A DNA stretch of 64,000 nucleotides from Darksidea phi (taxonomy: Eukaryota > Ascomycota > Dothideomycetes > Pleosporales > Lentitheciaceae). Below, piece after piece: positions 11,961-24,264 of this stretch. How positions within the stretch are numbered: the stretch's first letter is position 1; every line of letters begins with the position of its first letter. A model generated the notes under the pieces. The model saw nothing but the letters and a program-made list of their open reading frames with translations. It did no database searches and was not told the origin of the DNA. Location: the NCBI GenBank assembly GCA_030770425.1, contig JASJFT010000007.1, positions 4,245 to 68,244 of the forward strand, given 5' to 3'. Made by a program: the position numbers and the translations under genes.

Positions 11961-14083
11961 CTAATGCTTGGGGCAGCAGCATACGTGCGGACCGGCTTTC
12001 AGGACTTCTTCGGTAGCCTCATCTTCATACTTCTTGAAGTGCTCCATGAACAGCCTCCCGAGTTTCTCAACCTCGCCCTTGAAGTCGGCGGTGCCGTTCC
12101 ACGACTTGGAGGGGTTGAGCAGCTCATCGGGGACGTTGGGACATGACTTGGGTACAAAAAGGTTGAAGGTTTCGTAGGTCTCGTACTCGGCCTTTGCGAG
12201 CTCGCCCGAATGGATGGCATCGAGAATGGCGCGAGTATACCGCAGAGGACATCTTTTTCCTCCCTGAGTGGCTGCCGCACCGACCCAACCGGTGTTCAGG
12301 AGCCATGCGTCGGCCTTGTGCTCCTCAATCTTCTCCGCCAGCATCCTTGCATAGCGCATGGGGTGTAGGGCCAAGAAGGGCTGGGCGAAGCAAGAGGAGA
12401 AGGTCGCTTGGGGTTCTGTTACACCTTGCTCGGTTCCAGCCATCTTAGAGGTGTAACCGGAGATGAAGTGGTACATGGTCTGCTCCTTGTTGAGCTTCGA
12501 GATGGGAGGTAGCACACCGCGGGCGTCGCAGGTGAGCAGGATGATGTTCTTTGGGTGCTTGTCGGAAATGCAAGGAATTTTTGTGTTCTCGATGTACTCG
12601 ATAGGGTATGCGCAGCGGGTGTTCTCCGTCAGGGTGTCGTCGTCATAGTCGACAACACGTGATACCGGGTCGAAGACGACGTTTTCCAAAATGGCGCCGA
12701 ATCGAATAGCGCCGAAGATGTCGGGCTCCTTCTCAGCTGACAAGCCAATGCACTTGGCGTAGCAGCCGCCCTCAATGTTGAAAACACCGGTGTCACTCCA
12801 GCAGTGCTCGTCGTCGCCGATCAATGCACGCTTGGGATCCGCAGACAGCGTAGTCTTGCCAGTGCCAGAGAGGCCGAAGAAGACCGTGACGTCTCCGTTT
12901 TCGCCCTCGTTCGCAGATGAGTGCAGGGTAAGGACGTTGTGCTTTACGGGCATCTCGTAGAAGAGCACGGTGAAGATTCCTTTTTTCATCTCGCCCATAT
13001 GGAAGTTAGCTTCGTTCTCAATGATGTGATGAAACCCAGAAAGCAGACTGAACGCACTCACCAGCATACTCGGTTCCGAGGATAACCATCTCCTTCTCGG
13101 CGAAGTTGATAGCGACGGAGGTTGATGAGGTCATGCCAGCGGTGTACCTGTTGGCGGGGAAAGCGCCGGCATTGTATATGACATAGTCGGGGTGGAAGTG
13201 CTCGAGCTCTTCTGGTGAGGGCCGGATCAACATATTGCGCATGAAGAGGGCATGGTAGGCGCGCGCGCAGACAACGCGCACACGGATCCTGTAGCGCTCA
13301 TCCCATCCGGCAAAGCCGTCGACGACGTAGATGCGATTCCGAGTGTTGAGGTAGTCGATGGCACGCTCACGGTTGATGCGCCAAACCTGATGCAATGGTT
13401 AGCGACGAAAACCAATTCGCACGTGATGAATTTCCGTAAGAGGAGCTGAAAAGCGGCGTGCATGAGTGGCAATGCGGGGAACGCTACGCTTGCAGGCGGC
13501 TTGCAGGGGTCTCGGCATGGACGACCTCACTCGGCTACCGCACCGTTTGCGTGACGTCTGCTGATGGCTCCCGAGCAGCCAAGAGCGTCGACGGCGAGGA
13601 TCGGGGAGAAAATGAGTTCTTACATCAGTAGTCATGGGCTTGTTGACGGGGCCCCACCACACGTCGTTCTTTGATGAGTCCTCTTCTACGATTCGCTTAT
13701 CCGAGGGCGAACGGCCGGTCTTGGCTCCCGAATATGCTGAGAGAGCACCAGACGCCGTGATGGCGGAGCCGGATTCGTAGACCAGAGCATCTTCGTAGAG
13801 GGCGGCAACGGAGGGATTTGCAACCTAGAGCGGGTAGACTTGTTAGCGGGCAAGCAGAGGGGGCAGTCGGGAGCCGGGGCTAGCGTACAATGGCAACGCG
13901 GTCGTAGTCGATGTGTGCTCGGTCGTGGAGTTCCTCCTCGATCTCGGTGTGGTCGTGTTTGGACGGTCTGGCAGGGTTGGGTCAGTCTCGCCTGGAGCCA
14001 TTGCCTCGAGGACGAGGGAGGGGAGGGACTCACTGGACGCCGGCCGGGTGGAGGCCTGTCTTGTTGACGCTTTGGGAGACCAT
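11961..14083 (-). CDS. PCK1: phosphoenolpyruvate carboxykinase (ATP)
   Basis: Converts oxaloacetate and ATP to phosphoenolpyruvate, the committing cytosolic step of gluconeogenesis. Exons: 14083-14034, 13967-13889, 13824-13624, 13386-13062, then a last exon ending 11961. Landmarks are [38 protein letters not shown], the kinase-1a loop [16 protein letters not shown], metal-binding GDDEHCWSD and the adenine-binding [10 protein letters not shown] region. The start at 14083 is favoured because an upstream in-frame ATG (14224) overlaps the TATA box. The last internal intron lacks an AG at the expected place: either a GG acceptor at 12995-12996 or an upstream AG giving five extra residues (exon from 13009, 567 aa in total). 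The end, AGPH then VCCCPKH, is also unusual. The enzyme identity is certain. Confidence 0.95.
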
Positions 14084-14212
14084 GGTGCCGATGGACGCGG
14101 ACAAGGAGGTGGAGTGGTAGTTGGAACGCTGCTGTTTGGACACCTGGTGACGGACAAAGTCTTGGGCCAAGGGCGCGGGGCTTGCTGTTCGAACGACGGG
14201 AGCTTGCTGTCC

Positions 14213-14218
14213 TTTATA
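14213..14218 (-). promoter_or_regulatory. TATA box of the PEPCK gene
   Basis: On the minus strand GCTTATAAAGGA holds a perfect TATAAA 130 bases before the chosen ATG. It overlaps an in-frame upstream ATG (14224), which argues that this upstream ATG lies outside the transcript. Confidence 0.6.
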
Positions 14219-14290
14219 AGCCATTCTGGCGACGACGCTCCGAGTCCAAAGACTGAGGCCGGGCACTAGTCTGGGATGCGAGGGCGGCCG

Positions 14291-14295
14291 ATTGG
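14291..14295 (-). promoter_or_regulatory. CCAAT box upstream of the PEPCK TATA box
   Basis: The minus strand reads AACCCAATCGGCC about 75 bases upstream of the TATA box. CCAAT boxes at this distance bind the HAP/NF-Y complex in filamentous fungi. Function here is inferred from position only. Confidence 0.4.
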
Positions 14296-14299
14296 GTTG

Positions 14300-15266
14300 C
14301 CGTCGTAGATGGCTCGACTTAGCAGGGCGGCCTGTGCGGGCGAGGGCTCTGCGCGGGAGATGTCGGAAGGTGGCTGCGATGCTCGGGACCGGTAGGAGCG
14401 GCAGAGGAGAGCTTCGGCAGCCAGTCTCCAGCGCCCGCGCCAGCTTTATGGGGCTTGGACCGCGGGCCTGTGGAAGAGGGCACATCAGCGAGGGGACGAT
14501 GCGGTCACAAACATGTCATGGCCGACAGGCGACATGCGACATGCGGCCTGCAGCCTGCGGCCTGTCGTCTTCACATGACGTCCCGTCCCCCCGCCCAGTC
14601 GACTCCGTCACAGCCGGGATGATGAACGGAGCAGTCGAGGCGCTGGCGTCGGCTTTGGTGCGGGGAGAGGCCATGACGTCGCCCGGAGCCCGGATGCCCA
14701 GCCGCCAACCGCCAGCGCCCAGCCGCCAACCGCCAGCCACAATACCTCAGCTCGCCGCGCCCACCTCCCTTCTCGTGACGGCGGCCACAGCGCGAAGACG
14801 CTTCATCCCGTGCGACAGAACCAGCTGCCCATCCGCGGCCTGCTGCGGGGCGTCGCAGCTTCATCAAACAACCCCGTCCACCGTTACGGAGAGCCCTCGC
14901 TCCGGTGCCACCTCGCTGCGCTAGACGAACCCCTGCACCATGATCGCACTGCTCGATCCAAGACGATTCACAAGATTCGCAGTCCTCGGGCAGACGGGAG
15001 CGCCGTGGCCTGACACTGTGCACGCAGCCGAGCTTGATGGCTGTTGATCCGGGAATATCTTTTTGATGCCGAGACATCTGCCATGCCATCTACGCATATC
15101 CCGGACGCGACCACGGGGGCATGTGGAAATCGCGCAGCTACAGCGACCCGCACCTGTCAAACCAGCACTCGGGAACGGCAAGCTACGACCGATGGTCTGC
15201 TTCACGATCCGCGGCCGGTACAAACCGGAACCACTATGCTAATTCTCGCCGCCTTGAACGAACCCT
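14300..15266. other. intergenic between PEPCK promoter and ABC transporter 3' end
   Basis: GC-rich sequence with small direct repeats: CAGCCGCCAACCGCCAGC occurs twice near 14699-14738, and CGACATGCG/GCCTGC units lie near 14520-14565. Open frames here are overlapping by-products of the high GC content. No gene is supported. Confidence 0.5.
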
Positions 15267-18200
15267 CTACGCTCCATCGCCGCTCTGTCTCTTCTTCAGC
15301 TCCTCCTTGTTCTTCCGCGCCCCGGCCTTGAACACGCCCTTGATCCTACCAAGTCCGCCAAGATACAGCCATGTGCAGACAAACACCACCGCGAAGTTGA
15401 AAAATATGAAGATCCCTGTGGACTGTAAGTATCTAGTACCAGGATCCGCCTTGTACACGCCAGAACGTACACATGATGCCAAAATTCCGCCACGTGTGGT
15501 TCGCAAAGACATTGAATGATGCTGCATATGCCTCCCCAGTAGCGTATTGGCAGAACCCACAGTCCCCGTTGGGCTGCGTCTGGACATACCCACCGCTCTG
15601 CTGCGCAAAGTTGCCGGCGTACGCCTGACAATCTTGGCCTGGTGGCGGTGCGAATATTGCCAATTCGCTCTCGGCGCATTCGATGACCTGGCCTGAGGTA
15701 AGCAGGCCAAGGAACGCCTCCAGCAGGTAGTGGAACGGCGTTAGCCAGTACATCCAGCTTCGCCAGAATGTCGGCAAGCCAGCGTAGGGAACGACAACGC
15801 CGCAGAATGAGACGACTGTAAAAGAGTCAGCCTGGATGCTATCTGTGTGCGGACAACTTACTAAACGTAAAGAACAGCGGCACAAGCAAAGAAGCTAGGA
15901 GCTCATTCGGGGCGAAGGAAGCGATTGCCTGCCCGAACCCAAGGTAGTAGAGCTCGAAGACCATAACGAAGACCCACACGCTCGCGGACGTGTAAGTGTC
16001 GCGTGGAAACCCTGCGGCCCAGTACCAGCAACACCCTAAAATCGGTCAGATACATCTTACTCAAACCCGCGCAAGCCATAATATGCCTTACAGTAAATAG
16101 TCCCAGATAGGATTCTGTAGGGCACTTCGCTAAGGATAGCACCCCACACCATTGCTGGCCACGAGTAGATTTTGGCACTTCCCTCGCGCGACTCGTACAC
16201 GTCTCGGAAGTGCAGAAACCGGGGCTGGAGTTGCTGGATGAGCGGCGGGGAGATCGTGAGAGTCATGACTGAAGTACGCATGCGGTTAGCACAGGCCGAT
16301 GCCGTATAGTCGCACGATGATCATGCGAGCCGAGCCGAGACGAGATCGCTAACGCGGAGCTGGCTTTACTTACAGACTGAGAAGAGACGCGATTGCATGT
16401 CGATCTGGCTATTACCAATATTCCAGAATGTGAAGCTGTTGAACAAGCCCGTGAAAATATGGAGCATGAAGACCCCGGTTACGTACGGGGGATCCCTCCA
16501 CATGGCGACGAAGCTCCGATGTATAACGGTATACATTTGCGTGGCCAAAGGCATGGCATACACTCGGTCATCTTTGCTTTGATCATTGGAGGCGCCGCGC
16601 CGGTCAGCGATGATATCCTGAATCTCGCGGCTGAGCTTTTCGTTCTCCGGAGATGCTGCCCATACGTCGCCCCAATCTTTGCCTTTGTAATTGGGATCGC
16701 CAGCCCCGATAACCTCCAGCATGTACTCTGCGGGATTCGCCTTGGGAGGACATTTTTTCGCACCGTTATTCTCGAGGTAGTCGAGAAGCGTGCGGCTGTC
16801 GTGTCCAAGCTCTCCGAAGTAGACGGTACGGCCACCTGACTTGAGGAGGAGCAGTTGGTCAAAGTTCTCGAAGAGGACAGAAGACGGCTGATGGATGGTG
16901 CAGAGAATGGCCTACGATGGACATATGTCAGTATTGTTTTACCTGGTTGGCCCCCCGCGGCCACCCAGATAACTCTACGAAACCCAACCCTAATAGCTTG
17001 CAACCAGATGTACGTACCTGACCAGCGTCGGCAAGCTTCCTCAAAAACCGAACGATGTTAAAGGCAGCACCGGAGTCTAATCCAGAGGTAGGTTCGTCCA
17101 AGAACATCAACAGCTCGGGCTTGCTAGCAAGCTCGACGCCGATGGTGACGCGCTTTCGTTGCTCCTGATTCAGCCCGCAGCCCGTCCTGCCAATGGCGGC
17201 ACCTGCAATATCACGCATCTCGAGTAGGTCGATGATCCTCTCAACGTAATCATATTTCTCCTGGATGGGTACCTCTTTTGGTTGGCGAAGCTTAGCCGAG
17301 AATTGCAAAGCCTCCCTCACTGTGGCAGTGGGCTCGTGAACATCCATTTGTTCAGCAAAGCCGGTAGAGCGTTGGAACGAGGAAGGAAGCGGCCGTCCGT
17401 CGACGAGAAAGTCACCACGCACAACTCCAAAGTTGACGCGCTGGGCCAAAGCGTTGAGTAACGTAGTCTTTCCAGCCCCGGAAGCGCCCATCAACGCAGT
17501 TAGCTTTCCAGGCTTGACGTAGCCCTGGACGTCTTGGAGGAGCCGTCTTTCGCCTTTCTCGTATGGGATCGTGTAGGTGACGTTTTGCCAAGTGACTAAG
17601 AACCGAGCGTTAGCTGAATCTCCGTGGCTAATGTGATAGGGAGTCGGGATGCCATCAGATAGCGATCCTAAACTAACTTACAGATGGTCTCATTTTTAGC
17701 AACTCCTCGAACTTTCTTGTCGGTGTTGTCGCCCTCCAAACCTTCCTTTGATGCATCGGTAGGCTCCTTCTTCCCAGCCTCAATATCTCCGGGCTGAGCC
17801 TTGACCTCCATGGCTTTTTCGACTGTCTTGGGTACCTGGCCCCTCTTAAAGATAGTAACAGCACCACCACCCTTGTTGGGCTTCTGGATCTCCATCCCGA
17901 AAGCTGTGAGGCATACAAAGAAAATAAAGAAAGCGCAGATGAACCCGACTATGCAAAACGCGTTAGTCATATTAGATCGAGGCAGCTGTAGGAAGGGGGC
18001 GGCAAAGGGAGTCTACAGAGGAATCGCACTTGATACATACAGTTTCTCCAAAGGTGCGAGCGAGAGTATTGAAAGGCCACTGAGATGTAGTCCGCTCCGT
18101 TTACGGTTAGTGAGCCAGGTGTGCTGCCTTGGAGAGCACACGACTGATACTGTTCCTCGGCGTTCGGTAGCTGTGGTACACTGCACAAGTTAACGATACA

Positions 18201-20919
18201 GTTAGCAGATGTTTGAAAATTGTCGGAAATTTCCACACATATTTCACGATTTTCGAGCAGCTTAGTTTCTACGGTAACTGGCAGGGTTGGGGGAGGCAGA
18301 GAGCTTACTGCGCACAAGTTAGCACATGACCACCACCATTCGTACCGCACACTTGCCATATACGGAGGTATGCATTGCATCTCCAAGTTGTAGAACTCGT
18401 TGGCGAGAAGAGCCTCAAAACCATATTGCACAGGATTGATCCAACGTAGCCAAGAAAACCACGGATGCATCTTGCTTGGAGGAATCAAGTATCCTGTGTA
18501 GACGACAAGAGCCTGTATAGCTACACCAGTAATCCTCGTGGCAATGTCCAACGATCCGACAAGAGAGCCAATGGCACGGAAGAAAGCGTACATCGTCATG
18601 GTGATGATCCACAAGAATAGTATCGAAATGAAGAACTGCGAAGCGGTACGCTGCAGGTTCGCCATGAAGTAGACCACGATATTGAATATGAAAACCTGGA
18701 CCAGGACTAGCGGGACGTCGACAACAGTTTGAGCGATAGCGTAAGCGGCAGGTCGGTAGAAGGAGAAACTCTTGTGCTTGAGCAGGATCGGTCGCGATTC
18801 GAAGGCAGCCGTGAGTTCGGCCAAAGCGAGGAGAGCGTTGAACAATAGCATGAAGAATATGACACCACCGCGTGGAAACGCTCCCGCCGCTGTTGGTTGT
18901 AGATCATAAAACAGGGAGCCGACGATAAGTGCTTGGAACAAGATGCCTCCCCATTTGCCTGCGAGCGACAGTTGATCCCCGATCATAACCTTGAATTGTC
19001 TATTCGTGCATGCCATCACCTGCTTGTGGAAAGAAAGGGTAAAGTTTTTCTTCTGCGTCGCTTTAGTCATCACAGCGTTGCGCTCCTCCAGCATGCGCTT
19101 CGTTTCTCGCTCGAACTCTTTGATCTCGGCAAGGTTGTCCTGATGTTGCTGGCTTTCCGCGAATGCTTTTGCGAACTGCGGGCCGGACCTGGGAATGCGA
19201 TTTTCCCAACCATCCTTAATGTGACGCTCGTGCTCGTCGACAACGGAGGTGATGAAGTCAGCCGTGGTCCAACGGTCTGGTTGGACGAATCCAAGATTCT
19301 TGAAGTAATGCGCGGCGCGTTCCGCGGGGCCATAATAGCAGCAATGTCCTTCATGGATGAGGAGCACTTTGTCAAAACACTCGTAGAGGGATTCGCCAGC
19401 CTGGTAGAGTGCTACCGCTGTGGAGATATGTGCCATGTTCGTGAGGGCGCGCAAGCTCTGCACGTATTCCAAAGCTGTGCTAGCATCCAACCCTCGGGTT
19501 GAATTGTCCCATGTCTGCACAGAGGCCTACAACTAGTTAGCAGATCCCCTATAGCAACACTGCTGCCATCAATGAGAGCCAGCCTTGATGCCCTTGGTAC
19601 TATTTATGGTTGTTCTTACCTTTGTAATCAGAGCCTCAGCAATACTGACACGCTTCCTCTCACCCCCCGATACGCCACGTACGAACTCGTTGCCGACCTT
19701 CGTTTCCATTGTGTGTTCAATCCAAAAGAGTTTCGAGACAACTCTAAGGAACTCGTTCACGTAGTCTTTCCGGGACTCGCCCTCGTTTCTCGACGCTTTC
19801 CCAGGTGTTTTGGTCTTCAACGCAAATTTGAGCGTGTGCTTGACCTTGAGCGTAGCATAATGCATATCGTCCTATAGAGTAGGCGAAACAGTCAGCAAAC
19901 TTCAAACCAGTAATCACGTCGAAGATGCTCACCTCAGGGTTATACAGAACTTCACTTCGGAACTTCTTCGTCATCTCTTTTGCATCCGTGCCACCGTACG
20001 CGACATCACCAGTAATCTCTTCGTAGCCGAATCTTTGGTTACCTATGACCTTTAAGAAGGTCGAGCAGCCGGCACCTGGACGACCCAAAACCAATAACAT
20101 CTCGCCAGGTTTTATGCAGCCCGAGAAGTCGTCAATGAGCGTGCGTACTGGAGGCTTTCCCGCAGCCTTGCGTGGGCCCTGTGTTACAAGATTCTTGATG
20201 AACCGAGGGACGCTGAGGAAGATGTCGCCCACCGAGGGCTGCAGGGCGGCGCCAACACCCATGCCCTTCACGGTGAGTTTCTTGAAGATAACACCGTGAT
20301 GTCTCGTTTTCTCTTCGTCAGAGTTCTCTTGGCGCGTGCGTCCGAACATTCGTGACACCAGCCTATTGATTTGTTCCTGTTCGTCGTCGTCGCTTGATGC
20401 TGTGGTCTGAGTTCTTGTCCTGCTGAAGCTGCTTGTCCGTCGTCTTGATATCGCACGGAACAAATCATCTTCAGTGATAGGTTTCGACGATTTCGTCTCG
20501 AGGGGCGGTCGGACGGGGGCTTCAGAAGCTGTTTTAATAGCTGCAAACCCTCCCTCCTCTTCTCCATCGCTCGTATCGATGGACTCACGGTGGGCACCGA
20601 CCTCCTCATCACGTGGTGCCTGAACAGACGCCTCCTTTTCTCCGTGAGAGGGAACCGCTGTGCTACCACCTGAAGACGAGTATTGTGCGGATGCTCTGTG
20701 AAATGGGGCCGTAGGACCACTGCTCCCGATCGTTGAGTAATCAAGGTAGGTACCAGTGTTAGAGGATTCAGGTTGCGGCGTTGTCGAGTTCAGGCGGCTG
20801 CTATTGGTATGTTGAGGGCTGCCGGTGTAGGACTGGTGTCGGTTAGAATCGGCGGGTGTACCTGTACAACCTCCTGGAAGCTCCTCAACATGAGGCGTGG
20901 GTCTATCAATTTGTGCCAT
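15267..20919 (-). CDS. full-length PDR/ABCG multidrug transporter, SNQ2-type
   Basis: ATP-driven plasma-membrane efflux pump. Eleven exons fit in frame: 20919-19933, 19871-19620, 19526-18346, 18180-18041, 17948-17682, 17595-17018, 16911-16374, 16268-16092, 16035-15862, 15815-15471, 15415-15267, giving 1595 aa. Layout is NBD-TMD-NBD-TMD. NBD1 has the degenerate Walker [10 protein letters not shown] (~279) with Cys for Lys, signature [10 protein letters not shown] (~396) and WDNSTRGLD in place of the usual Walker B/DEPT. NBD2 has canonical GASGAGKTT (~979) and [14 protein letters not shown], with signature [12 protein letters not shown]. This asymmetry is normal for fungal PDR pumps. The ~200-aa N-terminus is Ser/Thr-rich. 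All motifs and frames are intact, so the gene should be functional. Substrate is unknown; azoles, phytoalexins or self-made toxins are family possibilities. Confidence 0.93.
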
Positions 20920-22114
20920 TGCGGCGGGTTCAAGCTACTGTAAGAGTTATGATTGAATCCATTGCATATGTTACGTCTCACGTACCAGTGCTGGAATGAC
21001 TGGATATCCAGTCAGAGGACGTGATAGCGTTGTTCAGACCACCGTCCTTTTCGTGCTTTGGTATTCACGTGAGACCTGGGAGCGAGCCAAAAAAAGAAAC
21101 AACAAGGCGTTGCAGAACTTTTCGGGCGCGCGTAACGAGGAAGTGCAAACGCAAGTGGCAGTCCGACTGGAGACGGCATATTTGAGATTAATGATGTTGA
21201 TAGGGATACTTGGCGATGTCGAAGTGTTGATGTCATCGCGGGTCGGCCGATGCTCCGTCCGTGTTAAAAGACGACCGACAAGTGACTTTTCACCGTAAGC
21301 GTCAATGCGATTACCTTAAACCTGAAGGCTAGCTCCTGAAGCGAATGACTGGCACGGATAGTCGGTGTTTGCTAGAATCCGAAGTGCGGGAAGCCACGAG
21401 ATCTTCGATCCGATCGCCCAACGGTTTCAATTTCGTCATCGCGGGACTCCGCGGGCAGCGAGCATATGAGACGCCAAGAGATGCTAGATAAGCAGCATTT
21501 CCTCTTCATAGGCTTCTCTGTGATGAGCGTTCATCCTTGGTGATGACTGGAAGTCGCGGTGTCCTTTGCTCGCCGCCTCGAGGAATATGTATGGATGGGA
21601 AGACTAGTCGCATGCCAAACCCCGAGCCGCAAGCTTAGGTAATTCTGGTGTTATACCAACAGAGCTTCGCACTCCACCTCTCCACAGTCGCTAGCTTCCA
21701 CGTATTATACCGGGTTCCACTAGCTCCCGTCCCCTTGACCTCATTGCCTTCTCTATTGAACCCCGCTGAAACTCATACATCGCCGCCGCGATCATTCTCG
21801 GTGCAAGGGTATTACCTTCGCGCGCTGCTTCACAGGCGCTTAATGGGCACCGTGATGAGAGTTGTTAAAGCCCAGATTGAGGACGGACGGCGTTGACAAC
21901 ATCTTGGTTTGAAGCGCGGTGGAACTTGGAAGAGAGAGGCATGCCAAAAAGAGCGACGCGATTCTCTTCCCCTCGTCAGCAACTTCGTCGCACTTGGACA
22001 ACGGCGATTAGCCTCTGCTTTCTACGGCATGCACTCCTGACACGAGCATACATTTAGCGCGCTCCCGACGCTTTGGTGTCAACGCTTAGCACAATACGAC
22101 CACTTGTTGTTTAG
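20920..22114. other. intergenic, ABC transporter promoter side
   Basis: About 1.2 kb upstream of the transporter and downstream of the bZIP gene. No open frame looks protein-like and no clear regulatory repeat was found. Confidence 0.5.
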
Positions 22115-23230
22115 TTATTTGATCTTCAGCGCCCGTACTCCTCTCTCGCTCCTTCTTTTATTTGCCATCATGATAACCTTCTCATCTAGGCACCACCACC
22201 AGTTCTGATAAAAGCGCTCACCCACTTCCCATGCCTCTTCCACCAGCTCACTCTCCTTTCCCCACCCTGCCATATTACCATGGACTCTTATGCCATCGTT
22301 AAAATCATCTAAATCCTGCATTATCCTCATAACAGCCTTCCCTTGGCTTTGACTTCCGGCGTCCTCATTCTGGGCAATGGGTGGACGTAGCGCAGACGGT
22401 AACGCCAAAATGCATATTAGTTTCTCGCGTACCGAGGGCCAGGGGAGGGCATCGAGCATTGGATGGTGTGGGACTGTCATCTGAGCAGGAGTGGGGTGGA
22501 GGTTTGGCGGAAGATGCAAGGAGGGAACGAGTGGGAGAGTGTGCAGGTAGTTGGGGTCCCAAATGTTGCTTAAGAGGTTGAGGGCTGTGGCGATTGTAGT
22601 GAAAGCTCGGATGGCTGAGAGGATGGGGACGCTGAGTTGTGCGCCGTCAGGGCTTATTAGAAAATTGAGATCAGGCTGTGATGATGAGGAAGACGAGCGG
22701 GTGGGGATGCTGTTTGCCGATGTTGGCGATGCTGGGATCGGACTCGGGAGGCTACACATGTCTGACTGGGATAAGTCCGTGGCTGATGTTGCGATAGACA
22801 GATTACTTACTGAGGTCTCCGAATAATTGCACATCTAGTGGATCCTGACCATAGTCCATCTCGGGGAACCCGACGACCTCTGCCTGTTGTATGACCTCTT
22901 CTACGGCTTCAAACTCTTCGGAAGTGGGTTCGGATGATGAGCCCGTGGTAAGTTGTAGCTCAAGTTGGACACCTTCATTCTCCACTTGATATGGTTGTGG
23001 GAGAGTCGAGCTTCTGGCCTGAGCTTCCAGAGCCGCAATCTTCTCTCTTCGCCTTTGACCTGCAGAAGTCATCAGCAATTCTGTCAAACATGTTGAAGAC
23101 CGTTAAGAAAAACGTCTGACATACGATATCTTCTTTGAGCTAGAATGTTCAACACCCGCTTCCGATCCGGATCGCCCGCATTAGGCACATTTTCCGGCGT
23201 CTTGGTCTTCTTCCTTCGTTCTACAGGCAT
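22115..23230 (-). CDS. bZIP transcription factor with C-terminal DUF3425
   Basis: Three exons (23230-23125, 23059-22811, 22761-22115), 333 aa. Splicing exon 1 to exon 2 builds the basic region RKRVLNILAQRRYRQRRREK followed by IAALEAQ, the fungal bZIP class in which the RRYR-QRRREK junction is split by an intron. The C-terminal third has the DUF3425 landmarks HPMLDALPWPSVREKLI, DDFNDGIRVHG and WWWCLDEKVIMMANKRRSERG. The middle is Ser/Pro-rich. The heptad leucine zipper after the basic region is short. The start at 23230 was chosen because MPVERRKK leads into the basic region; upstream in-frame ATGs (e.g. 23380) read like leader sequence. Target genes are unknown. Confidence 0.85.
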
Positions 23231-23733
23231 GTCGTTATGTTCTAAAACGGTGACGTTAAGATCTAAGTAAAGATTCCTGGATAGCGCTGGGTGAGGGTGG
23301 ACATATATCCGAGGCAAAGAGAGCATAACGTTATGGTGAAGGAAGAGGCTAGGCCAGAGTTGGTATGGTGCATGGAGCAATAATCTCTCCGCACCTTCTT
23401 TCGGTATAATACGCGAGATACGTGACGGAGGGAAGCTGAATCTGAGGAATAACGAAAATCGATTGGACAGCTATTGTTCTTGAATCCGGCCATCTGGCCC
23501 TGAAAACGCAGCATAACGGGCGTTGCCATCGGGCAAGGTAGAATGTTGTTAAGCTCGCTGACTCGTATTAGGTTGCAGCATGTGTTTCTCATGGCCGAAG
23601 CATGACCACAGTTGTGCGTTGAACAGGCACTGCAATATAGAGAAAGCTATTAAAAGGCGTCAGGAAGGCATGCCCCTCAGTTGAGCTATACAATCAGACA
23701 CCTACCTATCCAACTCACATTGAGCTCAGAACC
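23231..23733. other. divergent promoter region
   Basis: About 500 bases between the bZIP gene (-) and the small membrane protein gene (+), probably both promoters. No clear TATA box or repeat was seen. Confidence 0.45.
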
Positions 23734-24264
23734 TTGATTAAGAGAACTGTTTCCTCTATCTCCGCTGTTGCATACCCCACACCGGCATCGAACATGGCCC
23801 CATCAACCATCTCTCACGATCAAACCTCCCCCCTCATCCCACCTAAGCTCGTCAACGAACAACTCACCTCGCCACTTTCCCCACCAGCAACGACAGCTAT
23901 CAAAACCCTCGCAGCCATACGCGTCGGTCTAGGAGCCGCCTGCCTTTTCGCCCCACGCTGGAGCTTCGGCCTCTTCCAGCTTGCGGTCCCACAAGCATCA
24001 AACACCATCGTCCGCATCTTCGCCGTCCGCGAGGCCATCCTCGGGGAGCTACTTTTCACCGCCGAAGACAGGAATCTGCCTGATGGAGGAAGAAGGGAGA
24101 TGAAAAGGGCGCTTTGGAGTAATGTCGTTGCTGATGCGGTGGATATCTGCAGTGTTGGATTTGCAGTAGCGACAGGCAGTATGGGGAGACTGCCGGGAGC
24201 GTTGCTTGCAGGCGGGGCAGCGTTCGGGGTTGGGCTGGGCGCTTTGGGGTTGAGGGGATTGTAA
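23734..24264 (+). CDS. small hydrophobic protein, DUF4267-like
   Basis: Intronless frame of 176 codons; a second ATG at 23794 gives MAPSTISHDQ and 156 aa. After a Ser/Pro-rich start, the protein has hydrophobic stretches IKTLAAIRVGLGAACLFAP, VRIFAVREAILGELLF, VVADAVDICSVGFAVATG and ALLAGGAAFGVGLGALGL, suggesting four membrane segments. The RVGLGA..LFAP and R..A.REA..G spacing resembles DUF4267 proteins of fungi; this match is from memory and tentative. It could also be an unclassified integral membrane protein. Coding status is likely from composition. Confidence 0.65.
   Translation: MIKRTVSSISAVAYPTPASNMAPSTISHDQTSPLIPPKLVNEQLTSPLSPPATTAIKTLAAIRVGLGAACLFAPRWSFGLFQLAVPQASNTIVRIFAVREAILGELLFTAEDRNLPDGGRREMKRALWSNVVADAVDICSVGFAVATGSMGRLPGALLAGGAAFGVGLGALGLRGL

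Noticed and set aside
18181..18345. Classic D1,2 stwintron with external donor G+TAAGCT
   Set aside because: The donor would form, but the exon phase would then be wrong for the conserved sequence downstream.
15267..20919. Degenerate first nucleotide-binding site as sign of a dead ABC gene
   Set aside because: Cys for Lys in Walker A and the DN form of Walker B are normal in the first half of fungal PDR pumps; all 11 exons join in frame.
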